Positions 36,106 through 46,308 of a stretch of 64,000 bases of DNA are shown one piece after another. The stretch is from Prevotella illustrans (GTDB lineage: Bacteria > Bacteroidota > Bacteroidia > Bacteroidales > Bacteroidaceae). Each line of letters opens with the position of its first letter. The first letter of the stretch is position 1. A model generated the notes under the pieces. The model saw only the letters and a list, made by a program, of their open reading frames with translations, was not told the origin of the DNA and searched no databases. Location of the stretch: NCBI RefSeq assembly GCF_017426725.1, contig NZ_JAERMS010000006.1, positions 62,868 through 126,867 on the forward strand, read 5' to 3'. The position numbers and the translations under genes were made by a program.

Positions 36106-39099
36106 ATGGAGCCGCTACGCTATGATCTATTCTTAAATGATATCCGGCAATTCTTGGATAATCAGCAAATTTATACGGACGAACTCCGAACCTTTGCTTG
36201 GGGTACGGACGCCGGTTTCTATCGCTTAACACCGAAAGTCGTCATCCGTTCGAATGGCGAGCGACAACTGTCGAAGATTATACAGGTCTGCGACAAATAC
36301 CGGATTCCCTATACTTTCCGGGCTGCGGGAACCTCTCTCTCCGGCCAAAGCGTAAGCGACTCGGTCCTCATCGTGGCGGGCAAGAACTGGGAACGGTATG
36401 AGATATTGGAAGACGGGCAGAAAATCAGACTGCAGCCGGGTGTCGTCGGTGGCAAGGTCAATCAGATACTGAAGCCGCTTGGCAGAGTATTCCCGCCCGA
36501 CCCCGCGTCGATTGGCAGTGCCATGGTAGGCGGAATCGTGAGCAACAACGCCTCGGGCATGAATTGTGGCGTACATGCCAACAGCGACCGCATGCTTGTC
36601 AGCGCCCGACTCGTTTTGTCCGACGGAACAATCGTAGACACCGGCAGTGAGGAAAGTAAAGAGGCTTTTCGCAAATCTCACCCCCAATTCATCCTGCAAC
36701 TTGAACAGTTGCGTGACAAAGTCAGAGCCAACACTCCCCTCGCCGACCGCATTCGCTACAAATACAGCATCAAGAACGTGACAGGACTCAATCTGCGCCC
36801 GCTCATCGCCTACGATGATCCGTTTGAAATCATGGCCCACTGCATGGTAGGCTCCGAAGGCACGCTGGCCTTTTTGTCCGAAGTGACCATGAAGACGCTC
36901 AAGGACTATCCTTTCAAAGCGTCGGCCATGGTCTATTTCAAGTCGATGAGGGAAAGTTGCGAGGCCATTGTCAAACTGAAAGAACTCATCTCGAGCGTTC
37001 AGGACTTGGCCATGAGCGCGGAGAATTTAATGGTGAAGAGTGCCGAAACGCTCGACTACAAGTCGCTGAGTGCCGTAAACGATCCTATTTTCCTGCAATA
37101 TCAAAAAGACGTTGACGCACACAACGTCAGCGGTGTCACGCCCGGAAATTACCAAGGCCTGACCGCCGTCCTCACCGAAACGAAAGCCGTCTCGCACGAG
37201 GCTCTGCAACAAAACATCAATACGATTCTCGACGTATTGCGGCAGTTCGACCTCTACCGGCCGACTTCATTCACGGAAGATCCGGAAGTCTACGGCAAGT
37301 ATTGGGCCATTCGCTCGGGTATCTTTCCCTCGGTCGGCGGAACGCGTCCCATAGGAACATCTTGTCTGATTGAGGATGTGGCTTTCCACATAGAAGACCT
37401 GCCGGAAGCAACCGTAAAACTACAAAAACTCATTGCCGACCATGGCTACGACGACGCCTGCATCTATGGGCACGCGTTCGCGGGCAACTACCATTTCATC
37501 CTGAATCAAAGCTTTAAAAGCGACACGGAGGTGAAACGGTACGAGAAGATGATGCGCGACGTGACGGAACTTGTCGTCAAGGAGTTTGACGGTTCGCTGA
37601 AAGCCGAACACGGTACAGGTCGTAACATGGCGCCCTTCGTAAGATACGAGTGGGGCGACGAGGCTTTCGAGGTGATGAAGGAATTGAAAGCGATCTTCGA
37701 TCCGAAAGGCTTACTCAACCCGGGCGTCATCTTCAATGACGACCCTAATTGCTTCACGCAGAATCTTAAAGACCTGCCTGAACTGCGCTTCCCATACGAG
37801 AAGATTCCCGATGGGGAAAAATATCTGACACCGGAGCAAGGCAAATCGTCGACACAAGCCATGATTCAAGGCGTAAAAGACGCCAACAAGTGTATCGAGT
37901 GTGGCTTTTGTGAAGTGAATTGCGTCTCTTGCGGACTCACCTTGTCCTCTCGCATGCGCATTGCCATTCAACGGGAAATCAGTCGCTTAGAGGAAACGGG
38001 AGAGAATCCCACGCTTCTGCAAAAGCTACGGGAACAATATCGCTATCCGGGAGACCAGACCTGCGCCTCCGACGGACTTTGCGCCACCAGCTGCCCCATG
38101 AAGATCAACACGGGCAACCTCACCCATCTCATCCGCCAACTCAATATGCTCAACAACAATCCGGGCTATAAGGCGGGAGAATTTGGCGCCAACCACATGG
38201 CCGGCATTAAGAACTGTCTGCGCGGCGTACTCGACTTGGCCCACTTGGGTCACAGCATTCTGGGCGACAGGATGATGACGGCTGTCACCGAAGTGCTGCA
38301 TAAAGCCGGTATGCCCTTATGGACGGTGGCCATGCCCTGCCCCACCCGCCAGCCGCAACAGCCTAAGAATCGATTACAAAAAGACGGTACGCCGTTGAAA
38401 GTCGTTTATTTCCCCAGCTGTATCAACCAAACGATGGGATTAGCCAAAGGCGCGCCCGTCAAGAATACAGTCGTAGACGAAATGGTAAGCCTGATGAACA
38501 AGGCCGGCTACGAAGTAATCTTCCCCGAGGGCATGCAACGTATGTGCTGCGGCCAGATTTGGGAAAGCAAAGGCATGATGGATATTGCCGACCGCAAGAG
38601 CGCCGAACTGGAAGAGGCGTTATGGAAAGCCAGCGAAGAAGGGCGCTATCCCGTGGTATGCGACCAAAGTCCTTGTTTGCATCGCATGCGCAAGGTCTTC
38701 ACGAAAATGAAGCTCTACGAACCTGTAGAATTTATCATGACTTATCTGAAAGACCGACTCGTCTTCCATCCCACACACAAGAAGATCGCCATTCACGTCA
38801 CTTGCTCCACCCGCGAAATGGGATTGACCGACCGAATGATAGAATTGGCGACACTCTGCTCCGACCACGTGTTGGTTCCCGACGGTATCGGATGTTGCGC
38901 CTTTGCCGGTGATAAAGGTTTTACGCATCCCGAACTGAACAGATACGCGCTCCGCAAGCTGCGTCCGCAAATAGAGAAGGCCGCTATCGAAGTGGGCTAT
39001 TCCAACAGCCGTACGTGCGAGATTGGGCTACAAACCAACTCGGGCATTCCTTATCTGAACATTGCCTACTTGGTAAATGAAACAACCGAAGCTAAATGA
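36106..39099 (+). CDS. FAD-linked oxidase fused to Fe-S domain (GlcD/GlcF-like dehydrogenase)
   Basis: A 997-residue oxidoreductase. The N-terminal FAD_binding_4 domain has FRAAGTSLSGQSVSDS and PPDPASIGSAMVGGIVSNNASGM (about 40-220). An FAD-oxidase C-terminal domain follows, ending near 540 (GSLKAEHGTGRNMAPFV, DPKGLLNPGVIF). Then comes a 4Fe-4S part with two cysteine clusters, CIECGFCEVNC from residue 596 and CASDGLCATSCP from residue 653, and two CCG-type motifs (RMCCGQIWESKG near 813, IGCCAFAGDKGF near 930). This layout is found in bacterial D-2-hydroxyacid (D-lactate, D-2-hydroxyglutarate, glycolate) dehydrogenases that pass electrons to the respiratory chain; the actual substrate is not readable. 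The start is the ATG at 36106. Its stop overlaps the mutS2 start by 4 bp. Confidence 0.9.
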   Translation: MEPLRYDLFLNDIRQFLDNQQIYTDELRTFAWGTDAGFYRLTPKVVIRSNGERQLSKIIQVCDKYRIPYTFRAAGTSLSGQSVSDSVLIVAGKNWERYEILEDGQKIRLQPGVVGGKVNQILKPLGRVFPPDPASIGSAMVGGIVSNNASGMNCGVHANSDRMLVSARLVLSDGTIVDTGSEESKEAFRKSHPQFILQLEQLRDKVRANTPLADRIRYKYSIKNVTGLNLRPLIAYDDPFEIMAHCMVGSEGTLAFLSEVTMKTLKDYPFKASAMVYFKSMRESCEAIVKLKELISSVQDLAMSAENLMVKSAETLDYKSLSAVNDPIFLQYQKDVDAHNVSGVTPGNYQGLTAVLTETKAVSHEALQQNINTILDVLRQFDLYRPTSFTEDPEVYGKYWAIRSGIFPSVGGTRPIGTSCLIEDVAFHIEDLPEATVKLQKLIADHGYDDACIYGHAFAGNYHFILNQSFKSDTEVKRYEKMMRDVTELVVKEFDGSLKAEHGTGRNMAPFVRYEWGDEAFEVMKELKAIFDPKGLLNPGVIFNDDPNCFTQNLKDLPELRFPYEKIPDGEKYLTPEQGKSSTQAMIQGVKDANKCIECGFCEVNCVSCGLTLSSRMRIAIQREISRLEETGENPTLLQKLREQYRYPGDQTCASDGLCATSCPMKINTGNLTHLIRQLNMLNNNPGYKAGEFGANHMAGIKNCLRGVLDLAHLGHSILGDRMMTAVTEVLHKAGMPLWTVAMPCPTRQPQQPKNRLQKDGTPLKVVYFPSCINQTMGLAKGAPVKNTVVDEMVSLMNKAGYEVIFPEGMQRMCCGQIWESKGMMDIADRKSAELEEALWKASEEGRYPVVCDQSPCLHRMRKVFTKMKLYEPVEFIMTYLKDRLVFHPTHKKIAIHVTCSTREMGLTDRMIELATLCSDHVLVPDGIGCCAFAGDKGFTHPELNRYALRKLRPQIEKAAIEVGYSNSRTCEIGLQTNSGIPYLNIAYLVNETTEAK

Positions 39100-41630
39100 T
39101 TTATCCGGATAATTTTGAAACAAAGATCGGATTCCACGAAATCCGTAACATCATCAAAGAACATTGTCTGTCAACGCTTGGAAAAGAGCTGGTAGACTAT
39201 CTCTCTTTTCTGACCGACGCCCGCGCGATTAACGCCAAGATGGCCGAAATCAGAGAGTTCAGGCGTATTATTGAGAAGCAGGAAGATTTCCCGTCAGACA
39301 ACTTCCACGATGTCAGAGAGGCTCTCAAGCGGGTCAGAATAGTCAATACTCACTTAGAGGAAAGCGAACTTTTCGACTTACGCCGGTCACTCGACACGTT
39401 GCATCGCATCAAGAAATTCCTCGTTCCGTCAGCAACGGACGAACAACCCGAATATCCCACGCTGGCACTATTGGCCGAAGAGGTGACAACTTATCCGACC
39501 ATCATCCAGCGTATCGACCAGATTCTCGACAAGTTTGGCCACATTCGCGACACGGCTTCGCCTGCCCTTCGGGATATCCGCCGAGAGCTGGCCCGCATGG
39601 AAGGAAGCATTTCGCGCACGCTCTACAGCATTCTGCACGCCGCACAAAGCGAAGGCCTTGTCGACAAGGACGTGACACCTACATTGAGAGACGGACGTCT
39701 CGTCATTCCTGTGGCTCCCGGACTGAAAAGAAAGATTCAGGGTATTGTCCACGACGAAAGCGCAACGGGCCGAACGGTTTACATAGAGCCGACAGAGGTG
39801 GTCGAGGCCAACAACAAAATCAGGGAATTGGAAAGTGACGAACGGCAGGAGATTATCAAGATTCTGACCGACATCACGAATAAAATCCGTCCGGAAGCGC
39901 CCGAAATGCTGCGATCATACGTACTGATGGCGCAAATCGACTTTATACAGGCCAAGGCCCATGTGGCCATCGGCATGCAGGCTTTCGAGCCTAATGTTGA
40001 AGAAACGCCGCACATCGACTGGATTAGGGCACGCCACCCAATACTGGCCAAGACCAAAGAGGTCGTACCTCTCGACATAACCCTGACCGCCGACAAGCGC
40101 ATCCTGATTATATCCGGCCCCAATGCCGGCGGTAAATCCGTTTGCCTGAAGACGGTTGGGCTGCTGCAATACATGCTTCAAATGGGGATCGGCATTCCTT
40201 TGGGTGAGCGCTCTACAACGGGTGTCTTTCAAAATATCATGATCGACATCGGCGACGAACAGAGCTTAGAGAATGATTTGAGTACCTATTCCGGCCATTT
40301 GCTGAATATGAAGAACATGATGAAGCATGCCAACGACAAGACGCTCATCCTGATTGACGAGTTTGGCACGGGAACGGAGCCGCAGATTGGCGGTGCCATC
40401 GCCGAAAGCGTGCTGGGCCAATTCTGCAAGAAGCAAGCGTTTGGCGTCATTACGACCCACTACCAGAATCTGAAACACTTCGCCGACAGCCACGAAGGCG
40501 TTGCCAATGGCGCCATGCTCTACGACCGTCATGAGATGCGCCCGCTCTTTCAGCTGGCCATCGGCCGGCCCGGCAGCAGCTTTGCCATTGAGATAGCCCG
40601 AAAGATCGGACTCCCCGAAGAGGTTATTCAGGACGCGTCGGAAATCGTGGGTAACGATTACATCCAAAGCGACAAGTATCTGCAGGATATCGTGCGCGAC
40701 AAACGCTATTGGGAAAACAAGCGCCAGAGTATTCATCAGCGTGAAAAGGATATGGAAAAAACGATTTCGCGTTATGAGGCAGAAATAGAAGCGCTGGAGA
40801 AAAGTCGAAAGGAGATCATGCAGAAAGCTCGCCAACAGGCTGAAGAATTACTGAAAGAAAGCAATAAGCGCATTGAAAATACGATACGTGAAATCAAGGA
40901 ACACCAGGCCGAAAAGGAAGAAACCCGAAAGATTCGTCAAGAACTGAAGGCATTTGAGGAGAATATCCTCATCGAGAAAACACAAGAAGAGAATGACGAA
41001 GCCATCGCCAGGAAGATAGAACAAATCAAGCAACGCCGGGAACGAAGTGCCAACCGTAAGAAGAACAAGGCTAATCAGGAAGCGCAAGCTGCCGAAGCCA
41101 TCAGAAAGGGCGCTACCCTCCGACAGGAAAAGCACGAAGAGGACAGCCCTCTGCAAATCGGTGATACCGTAAGAATCAAGGGCTTGAAGAGTGTCGGTAA
41201 GATTGAAAACATCGAAGGCAAGATGGCCAGTGTCATCTTTGGTGACATGCGCACAAAGATGAAAGTGGATCGATTGGAGCTCGCGGCAAACCAAAAGACG
41301 GAGGAATCACCCGCGGAACGACTGGCCGGCCAAATGGCTTATCAGGTAAGTCGCGCCACTCGCGACACGATTGACGTCCACAAGAACAACTTCCATCAGG
41401 ATCTGGATGTCAGAGGCATGCGTGGCGACGAAGCATTGAGTGCCGTACAATATTTCATCGACGACGCGATTCTGGTAGGCATGCAACAAGTCAGAATCCT
41501 GCACGGTAAAGGTAATGGTATCCTTCGCCAACTCATCCGGCAGTATCTGTCCACAGTTCCCAACGTAACCAACTTTCGCGACGAGCATGTGCAATTCGGC
41601 GGAGCCGGAATTACAGTCGTCGAACTGTAA
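39096..41630 (+). CDS. mutS2: Endonuclease MutS2
   Basis: An 844-residue MutS2. The MutS-like core has the clamp/lever region (PVAPGLKRKIQGIVHDESATGRTVYIEP is characteristic, near 205-235), Walker A GPNAGGKS near 341, Walker B LILIDEFGTGTEP and the ABC-type signature region. A long charged coiled coil follows (about 510-670). The Smr nuclease domain is at the C-terminus with LDVRGMRGDEAL and VRILHGKGNGIL. MutS2 acts on branched DNA or collided ribosomes rather than mismatch repair. Translation is coupled by ATGA to the FAD/Fe-S oxidoreductase. The stop codon lies inside a terminator stem. Confidence 0.96.
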   Translation: MIYPDNFETKIGFHEIRNIIKEHCLSTLGKELVDYLSFLTDARAINAKMAEIREFRRIIEKQEDFPSDNFHDVREALKRVRIVNTHLEESELFDLRRSLDTLHRIKKFLVPSATDEQPEYPTLALLAEEVTTYPTIIQRIDQILDKFGHIRDTASPALRDIRRELARMEGSISRTLYSILHAAQSEGLVDKDVTPTLRDGRLVIPVAPGLKRKIQGIVHDESATGRTVYIEPTEVVEANNKIRELESDERQEIIKILTDITNKIRPEAPEMLRSYVLMAQIDFIQAKAHVAIGMQAFEPNVEETPHIDWIRARHPILAKTKEVVPLDITLTADKRILIISGPNAGGKSVCLKTVGLLQYMLQMGIGIPLGERSTTGVFQNIMIDIGDEQSLENDLSTYSGHLLNMKNMMKHANDKTLILIDEFGTGTEPQIGGAIAESVLGQFCKKQAFGVITTHYQNLKHFADSHEGVANGAMLYDRHEMRPLFQLAIGRPGSSFAIEIARKIGLPEEVIQDASEIVGNDYIQSDKYLQDIVRDKRYWENKRQSIHQREKDMEKTISRYEAEIEALEKSRKEIMQKARQQAEELLKESNKRIENTIREIKEHQAEKEETRKIRQELKAFEENILIEKTQEENDEAIARKIEQIKQRRERSANRKKNKANQEAQAAEAIRKGATLRQEKHEEDSPLQIGDTVRIKGLKSVGKIENIEGKMASVIFGDMRTKMKVDRLELAANQKTEESPAERLAGQMAYQVSRATRDTIDVHKNNFHQDLDVRGMRGDEALSAVQYFIDDAILVGMQQVRILHGKGNGILRQLIRQYLSTVPNVTNFRDEHVQFGGAGITVVEL

Positions 41631-41642
41631 TTCCGGCTCTTT
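41602..41642. terminator. Bidirectional terminator overlapping the mutS2 stop codon
   Basis: A perfect 15-bp inverted repeat, GAGCCGGAATTACAG (41602-41616) and CTGTAATTCCGGCTC (41625-41639), with an 8-nt loop and TTT after it. The mutS2 TAA (41628-41630) is in the right arm, so the left arm encodes the last residues of MutS2. It also protects against read-through from the convergent SusD operon. Confidence 0.75.
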
Positions 41643-41668
41643 GCCAGTTCTTTCGTATTACACAGAGA

Positions 41669-43219
41669 TTAATATTCAGGATTCTGCGTAAGAACATTGT
41701 TACTCTTATCAATCTCTCCTTGTGGAATTGGTAACAGATAGTCACGTTTGTCATTGAAATTGCGGCCTTTTTGCACATTGTACTTTGCTGCATAGGCCTT
41801 CATGACTTCTCCAAACCGACGCTGGCGCATGAGGTCATCACGACGCCATCCTTCCATCGCCAATTCTACACGACGCTCGTGCCAGATAATCTCTCGTAGC
41901 TCATCTTTATTCGTCACCGTGATATCAGGCAGTGTCCGAGCAGTGACAACCGGTACATAAGCCTGCTGATCCTTGCGGGGATCCATCGGATTTGTATTAC
42001 GGGCCCGTTGACGAACCTGATTCAGATATTTAAGAGCTTCTGGCGCCTTGCCATTCTCATTCAAAGCCTCTGCGTACAGAAGGAGAACATCGGCATATCT
42101 TATCAAACGAATATTATAGGAAATCATCCAAACATCAAACCCTGCTTTGTCTACACTTGGCACTGTCATCTTGTAATCATGAAAGCCTGTCGCGCTCTGA
42201 TGATTATCCTGAGCCTGCTTGTCACCGACATAACGGTCACCTGTACGGGTGAATACGTAAGTTTGACGTGGGTCATCCTTATCAAAGGCATTGAAAAGAT
42301 CTGTTGTTGGAACATGGAAGCCATACCCTTGATAGCCCGGAACATCACGCGAAGTGAAAAAATGCGGCACGTTTGTTCCCGTTGCAATGCTTTTATCATA
42401 TACCTTGTTGGGAAGTTCGAATACTGACTCGCTACTGTTTTCATATTCTTTACGCCAATTCATTCCATAATCCGGCAAAAGGGCATAATCATGATCTGTC
42501 TCCACTATATCACGCAGAACCTTCTCCGCATTTTGGAAATCGCCACGAAACATATAGGTCTTCGCAAGCATGGTTTTCGCAAAGCCACGAGTCAGATGAT
42601 ACTGTTCTTCGGTCGAATACTTGTCCTTAGCCGGTAAGGCCGCCGCATCATTCAAATCACTGACAATCTGCTTATAAACATCATCTGCCGAAGCTCTCGG
42701 TACACGAAGAATTTCTTCAGGTTGCATCGGACTTGTTATGAGAGGAACTCCACCGAAAGTCGTCACAAGGCTATAGTAGCCAAAAGCACGGAGTGCCTTA
42801 GCTTCGTTCATATAACGGGTAAGAATATCCTTATCACCTTGAGCATCCATTGCGTGAGCTATAACATCATTACAACGATTGATCAAGCGATAGAGAATTT
42901 CCCAGCGACGTCCAACCTCCCCGTTCGTAGTGTAAACCATGAAGTTTTGCAACTCCATTACTTCAGCACGGTCACCATCAGAACTACCTTTAAGCGCGTC
43001 GTCAGTAGAACAATCACCCACGAAATAGAAATTAAGGGCATACTCATTCCAAGTTGTACGCAACTGCAGGTAGGCCCCGGTTAGCGCTTCCGCAATGTCA
43101 CTTTGCTTCTTATAAAAGTTATTGCTCGTAGTCTTGCCATAGCTTGGCTCGTCAAGGTCACAAGAAATGAAAGAGAAGCCAAACGCAAGTGTGACAATAC
43201 TCAAAAATATTTTTTTCAT
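41669..43219 (-). CDS. SusD/RagB-like glycan-binding lipoprotein
   Basis: A 516-residue surface lipoprotein, partner of the SusC protein upstream in the operon. The signal peptide ends FSFISC with the lipidated cysteine near residue 20, then DLDEPSYGKTTSNNFYKKQSD. SusD features include EAKALRAFGYYSLVTTFGGVPL, RYADVLLLYAEALNENG, LNQVRQRARN and WHERRVELAMEGWRRDDLMR. The ATG at 43217-43219 is used; a GTG six bases upstream is less likely. Last gene of the five-gene operon, 17 bp after SusC. Confidence 0.95.
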   Translation of the reverse strand: MKKIFLSIVTLAFGFSFISCDLDEPSYGKTTSNNFYKKQSDIAEALTGAYLQLRTTWNEYALNFYFVGDCSTDDALKGSSDGDRAEVMELQNFMVYTTNGEVGRRWEILYRLINRCNDVIAHAMDAQGDKDILTRYMNEAKALRAFGYYSLVTTFGGVPLITSPMQPEEILRVPRASADDVYKQIVSDLNDAAALPAKDKYSTEEQYHLTRGFAKTMLAKTYMFRGDFQNAEKVLRDIVETDHDYALLPDYGMNWRKEYENSSESVFELPNKVYDKSIATGTNVPHFFTSRDVPGYQGYGFHVPTTDLFNAFDKDDPRQTYVFTRTGDRYVGDKQAQDNHQSATGFHDYKMTVPSVDKAGFDVWMISYNIRLIRYADVLLLYAEALNENGKAPEALKYLNQVRQRARNTNPMDPRKDQQAYVPVVTARTLPDITVTNKDELREIIWHERRVELAMEGWRRDDLMRQRRFGEVMKAYAAKYNVQKGRNFNDKRDYLLPIPQGEIDKSNNVLTQNPEY

Positions 43220-43236
43220 GATCACTATTTTTTAGA

Positions 43237-46200
43237 TTAGAACTGTAAGTTTACACCGAACATAATTGTCCGTGACGACGGATAACGAGTTGAATCGTAG
43301 CCCATGTTGAGTGGATTCGAGACGCCCAAATCAGGATCGAGGCCACTATAGCCCGTAATTGTAAACAGATTTTGGGCAGAAACATAGACTCTACAAGAAG
43401 AGATATACTTAAACGAAGCCATTAATTTAGAAGGCAAAGTATAGCCAACCTGCAAATTTTGCAGACGAAGATACGAACCGTCTTCAACCATAAAGCTCGA
43501 CACCCGATAGTTATTATTGTCATTACTTGTAGTAATACGTGGATATACCGCCCTGTCTCCCTCCACACGCCACGCCTTGTTATAAGCATCGGCAAGGGCA
43601 TTTTGATAGCCGACCACCGCAAGCGTTCCCTTGGCTACATTGTAGATATCATTACCTATCGTTCCTTGGAATGCCACATTAAAGTCAAATCCTTTGTACT
43701 CGAATCCAAGATTAAATCCATAGATGACGTCCGGGTTCGGATCACCTATAAATGTACGGTCATCATCGTCATTGAGAACACCTTTCTCACCCAATTTAGC
43801 AAACTTGAAATCACCAGGGTGCGCATTCGGCTGAATCTTGTTACCTTCCTTGTCTACATAGCTATCAATCTCGGACTGATTTTGGAAAATGCCCAGCTGC
43901 TTATAACCGTAAAAACGCCCTATAGGACCTCCTTCATACGTACGACTAACAGAACCTGTCAGATAATCAGAGGTCAGCTTGGTAACTTTCGTCTTGTAAG
44001 TAGACAGATTGACACCTGCATGATAATTGAAGTCGCCCACATGATTGCGATAGTTCATTACAAATTCGAAACCGGTATTCTTCAGATCACCTGCATTGAA
44101 GAATGGACTATTGGGGAATGCGCCGAATGATGGAATTGGCATATTAAGCAGCATATCCTTTGTTTGTTTTACATAAAAGTCCAGACTCATGTCAAGAGCG
44201 TTATGAAACAATGTTACATCAAGTCCGATATTTGTTTGCTGAGACGTCTCCCACTTAATATCTGCATTTCCCTGATAAGTGGGCACATATCCTTGAGCAT
44301 AGCCATTTCCAAAGTACCACTGCATTTCATTGTTCGTCCCTATAAGCGTCAGTGGGGCTGTCGCGTCGATGCGTTGATTGCCATTTTGTCCCCATCCGAC
44401 ACGTAGCTTCATGTTATCAAACAGCTTAGCGAGCGAGGATTGCCGAAAAAACTTTTCATTTGACAAACGCCATCCCAGCGAAAGCGAAGGGAAATACCCC
44501 CAACGGTTATCCTTGGCAAAACGTGAAGAACCGTCTGCACGAAAACTTACAGTAGCCAGATAACGGTCATCATACGAATAGTTTATACGGCCAAGATAAG
44601 AAAGCATGGAGGTTACAACCTTATCACCAGAAGTCTGATCACCCGTAGTCTGAGCGCTGAGAATACGATATACCTCATCATTACCCAAGGCTACACGCTT
44701 AAAGGCGTTGATTCCCTCCGACATATTCTTCTCATAGGTCATCGCAACCATCGCGTCAAGATGATGTTTGTCAAAATTCTTATTATAATTCAGTCGCTGC
44801 TCTACAAGATGATTGCTTACCGTTGCCGAATTGTTAGTAAGCTCTGTCTGCGTATTATACTTACTTTCACGGTTTCCCAACATATCATCCGAGAAGACGG
44901 CCGAATAAATGGGTCGGAAACTCTTGAAAGTATCTTGATTTCGCTCAAAACTGAACTGAACGCGGTAAGAGAGGGCTTGGGTGAAATTTATTTTAACAAA
45001 AGCATGACCAAACACATTGAACAAACCATTATGACGATCAATTAGTTTCAGAACTGAGACAGGATTTGGATCAAATGACCATTCGGTAGGAGCCCACTTG
45101 TTATACTCATAGTTCTCGGAAGAAGGATCTACGAGTGGATTGATAACAGGGGTAAAGGGATCTGCTTTCTGAATGAACTCGAAAGAAGGAAGAGCTCCGG
45201 AATCTTTCTTTTTCATCTTTGCCAAATTAACAATCCCACCTATGGTGATATACTTATTTATATCGTACTCCTGCGAAAGACGTGCGCTGAGACGCTTAAA
45301 ACCAGTTTCAATAATGGCACCTTGCTCATCGACATAGCCTACACTGACGGTTGTACGCGAATTAGCGTTGCCTGTACGAACAGATAGGTTGTAGTTTTGA
45401 TTGAACGCATTGCGAGTCACTTCATCCCACCAGTCTGTATTGTAACCTTTCTTATACTGATTTGTAAAACGGGTTTTATCAAAAGTAGGATCACTACCAT
45501 ACGCAGTCGTGATGAAATCATAATATTCATCGCTGTTCATCATATTTAAGGCTTTATAAGAACTTCTAAAACCTATAGAAGCATCCAGATTGACAACGGT
45601 TTGCCCCTTAAGGCCACCCTTAGTCGTAATAAGAATAACACCATTTGAACCACGCGAACCATAGATAGCACAGGCAGAGGCATCTTTCAGAACTTCCATC
45701 CGTTCGATATCCGCAGGATTGACACTACTCATATTGTCCATAAACTGTCCGTCCACGACATAGAGCGGATTGTTGTCATTGACCGTTCCTAAACCACGAA
45801 CACGAACTACCGCGTCAGAACCCGGTTGGCCGCTGCTCGTACCTACAAATACGCCGGCAGCCTTACCGGCAAGAAGATTCGACACGTTTGATGTTGCGTA
45901 GTTCTTTATATCCCTTTCGCCTATTGATGACAATGCTCCGGTAAGATCGCTCTTGCGCTGCGTGCCATAGCCTACGACAACCACTTCGTTAAGCGCATTG
46001 TCGGACTCCAAGCGAACATCATAATTCCCGTCCTTTAAAGTCTTAAGCGTCATTGTAGTATAACCTACATAAGATACATTGATTTGGTTAGATTTAATCT
46101 TTAGTCGATAATGACCGTCCGCGTCCGTAATCGTACCATTGGAAGTTCCACTTTCGGTAACCGTTGCGCCAATAAGCGGCTCACCTGTCGTACGATCCGA

Positions 46201-46290
46201 TACAGAACCTGTTATGACCTTTTCTGACTGTGCGAATGTTGCTATAGAAAAAGCCAATGCAATCAGTAGTAATATTAACTGCCTTTTCAT
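43237..46290 (-). CDS. SusC/RagA-like TonB-dependent outer-membrane transporter
   Basis: A 1017-residue outer-membrane transporter. Signal peptide (about 1-20, ending ATFAQ), carboxypeptidase-regulatory-like domain (ITGSVSDRTTGEPLIGATV, about 25-105), plug start EVVVVGYGTQRKSDLTGALS, then VRGLGTVNDNNPLYVVDGQF and MEVLKDASACAIYGSRGSNG (plug, to about 225), and a large barrel ending GVNLQF. With its SusD partner it should import a mannose- or glucose-containing oligosaccharide, judged only by the GH130 gene in the same operon. It follows the 573-residue protein by 18 bp. Confidence 0.96.
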   Translation of the reverse strand: MKRQLILLLIALAFSIATFAQSEKVITGSVSDRTTGEPLIGATVTESGTSNGTITDADGHYRLKIKSNQINVSYVGYTTMTLKTLKDGNYDVRLESDNALNEVVVVGYGTQRKSDLTGALSSIGERDIKNYATSNVSNLLAGKAAGVFVGTSSGQPGSDAVVRVRGLGTVNDNNPLYVVDGQFMDNMSSVNPADIERMEVLKDASACAIYGSRGSNGVILITTKGGLKGQTVVNLDASIGFRSSYKALNMMNSDEYYDFITTAYGSDPTFDKTRFTNQYKKGYNTDWWDEVTRNAFNQNYNLSVRTGNANSRTTVSVGYVDEQGAIIETGFKRLSARLSQEYDINKYITIGGIVNLAKMKKKDSGALPSFEFIQKADPFTPVINPLVDPSSENYEYNKWAPTEWSFDPNPVSVLKLIDRHNGLFNVFGHAFVKINFTQALSYRVQFSFERNQDTFKSFRPIYSAVFSDDMLGNRESKYNTQTELTNNSATVSNHLVEQRLNYNKNFDKHHLDAMVAMTYEKNMSEGINAFKRVALGNDEVYRILSAQTTGDQTSGDKVVTSMLSYLGRINYSYDDRYLATVSFRADGSSRFAKDNRWGYFPSLSLGWRLSNEKFFRQSSLAKLFDNMKLRVGWGQNGNQRIDATAPLTLIGTNNEMQWYFGNGYAQGYVPTYQGNADIKWETSQQTNIGLDVTLFHNALDMSLDFYVKQTKDMLLNMPIPSFGAFPNSPFFNAGDLKNTGFEFVMNYRNHVGDFNYHAGVNLSTYKTKVTKLTSDYLTGSVSRTYEGGPIGRFYGYKQLGIFQNQSEIDSYVDKEGNKIQPNAHPGDFKFAKLGEKGVLNDDDDRTFIGDPNPDVIYGFNLGFEYKGFDFNVAFQGTIGNDIYNVAKGTLAVVGYQNALADAYNKAWRVEGDRAVYPRITTSNDNNNYRVSSFMVEDGSYLRLQNLQVGYTLPSKLMASFKYISSCRVYVSAQNLFTITGYSGLDPDLGVSNPLNMGYDSTRYPSSRTIMFGVNLQF

Positions 46291-46308
46291 AGATTAACTG
46301 TTTAATTA

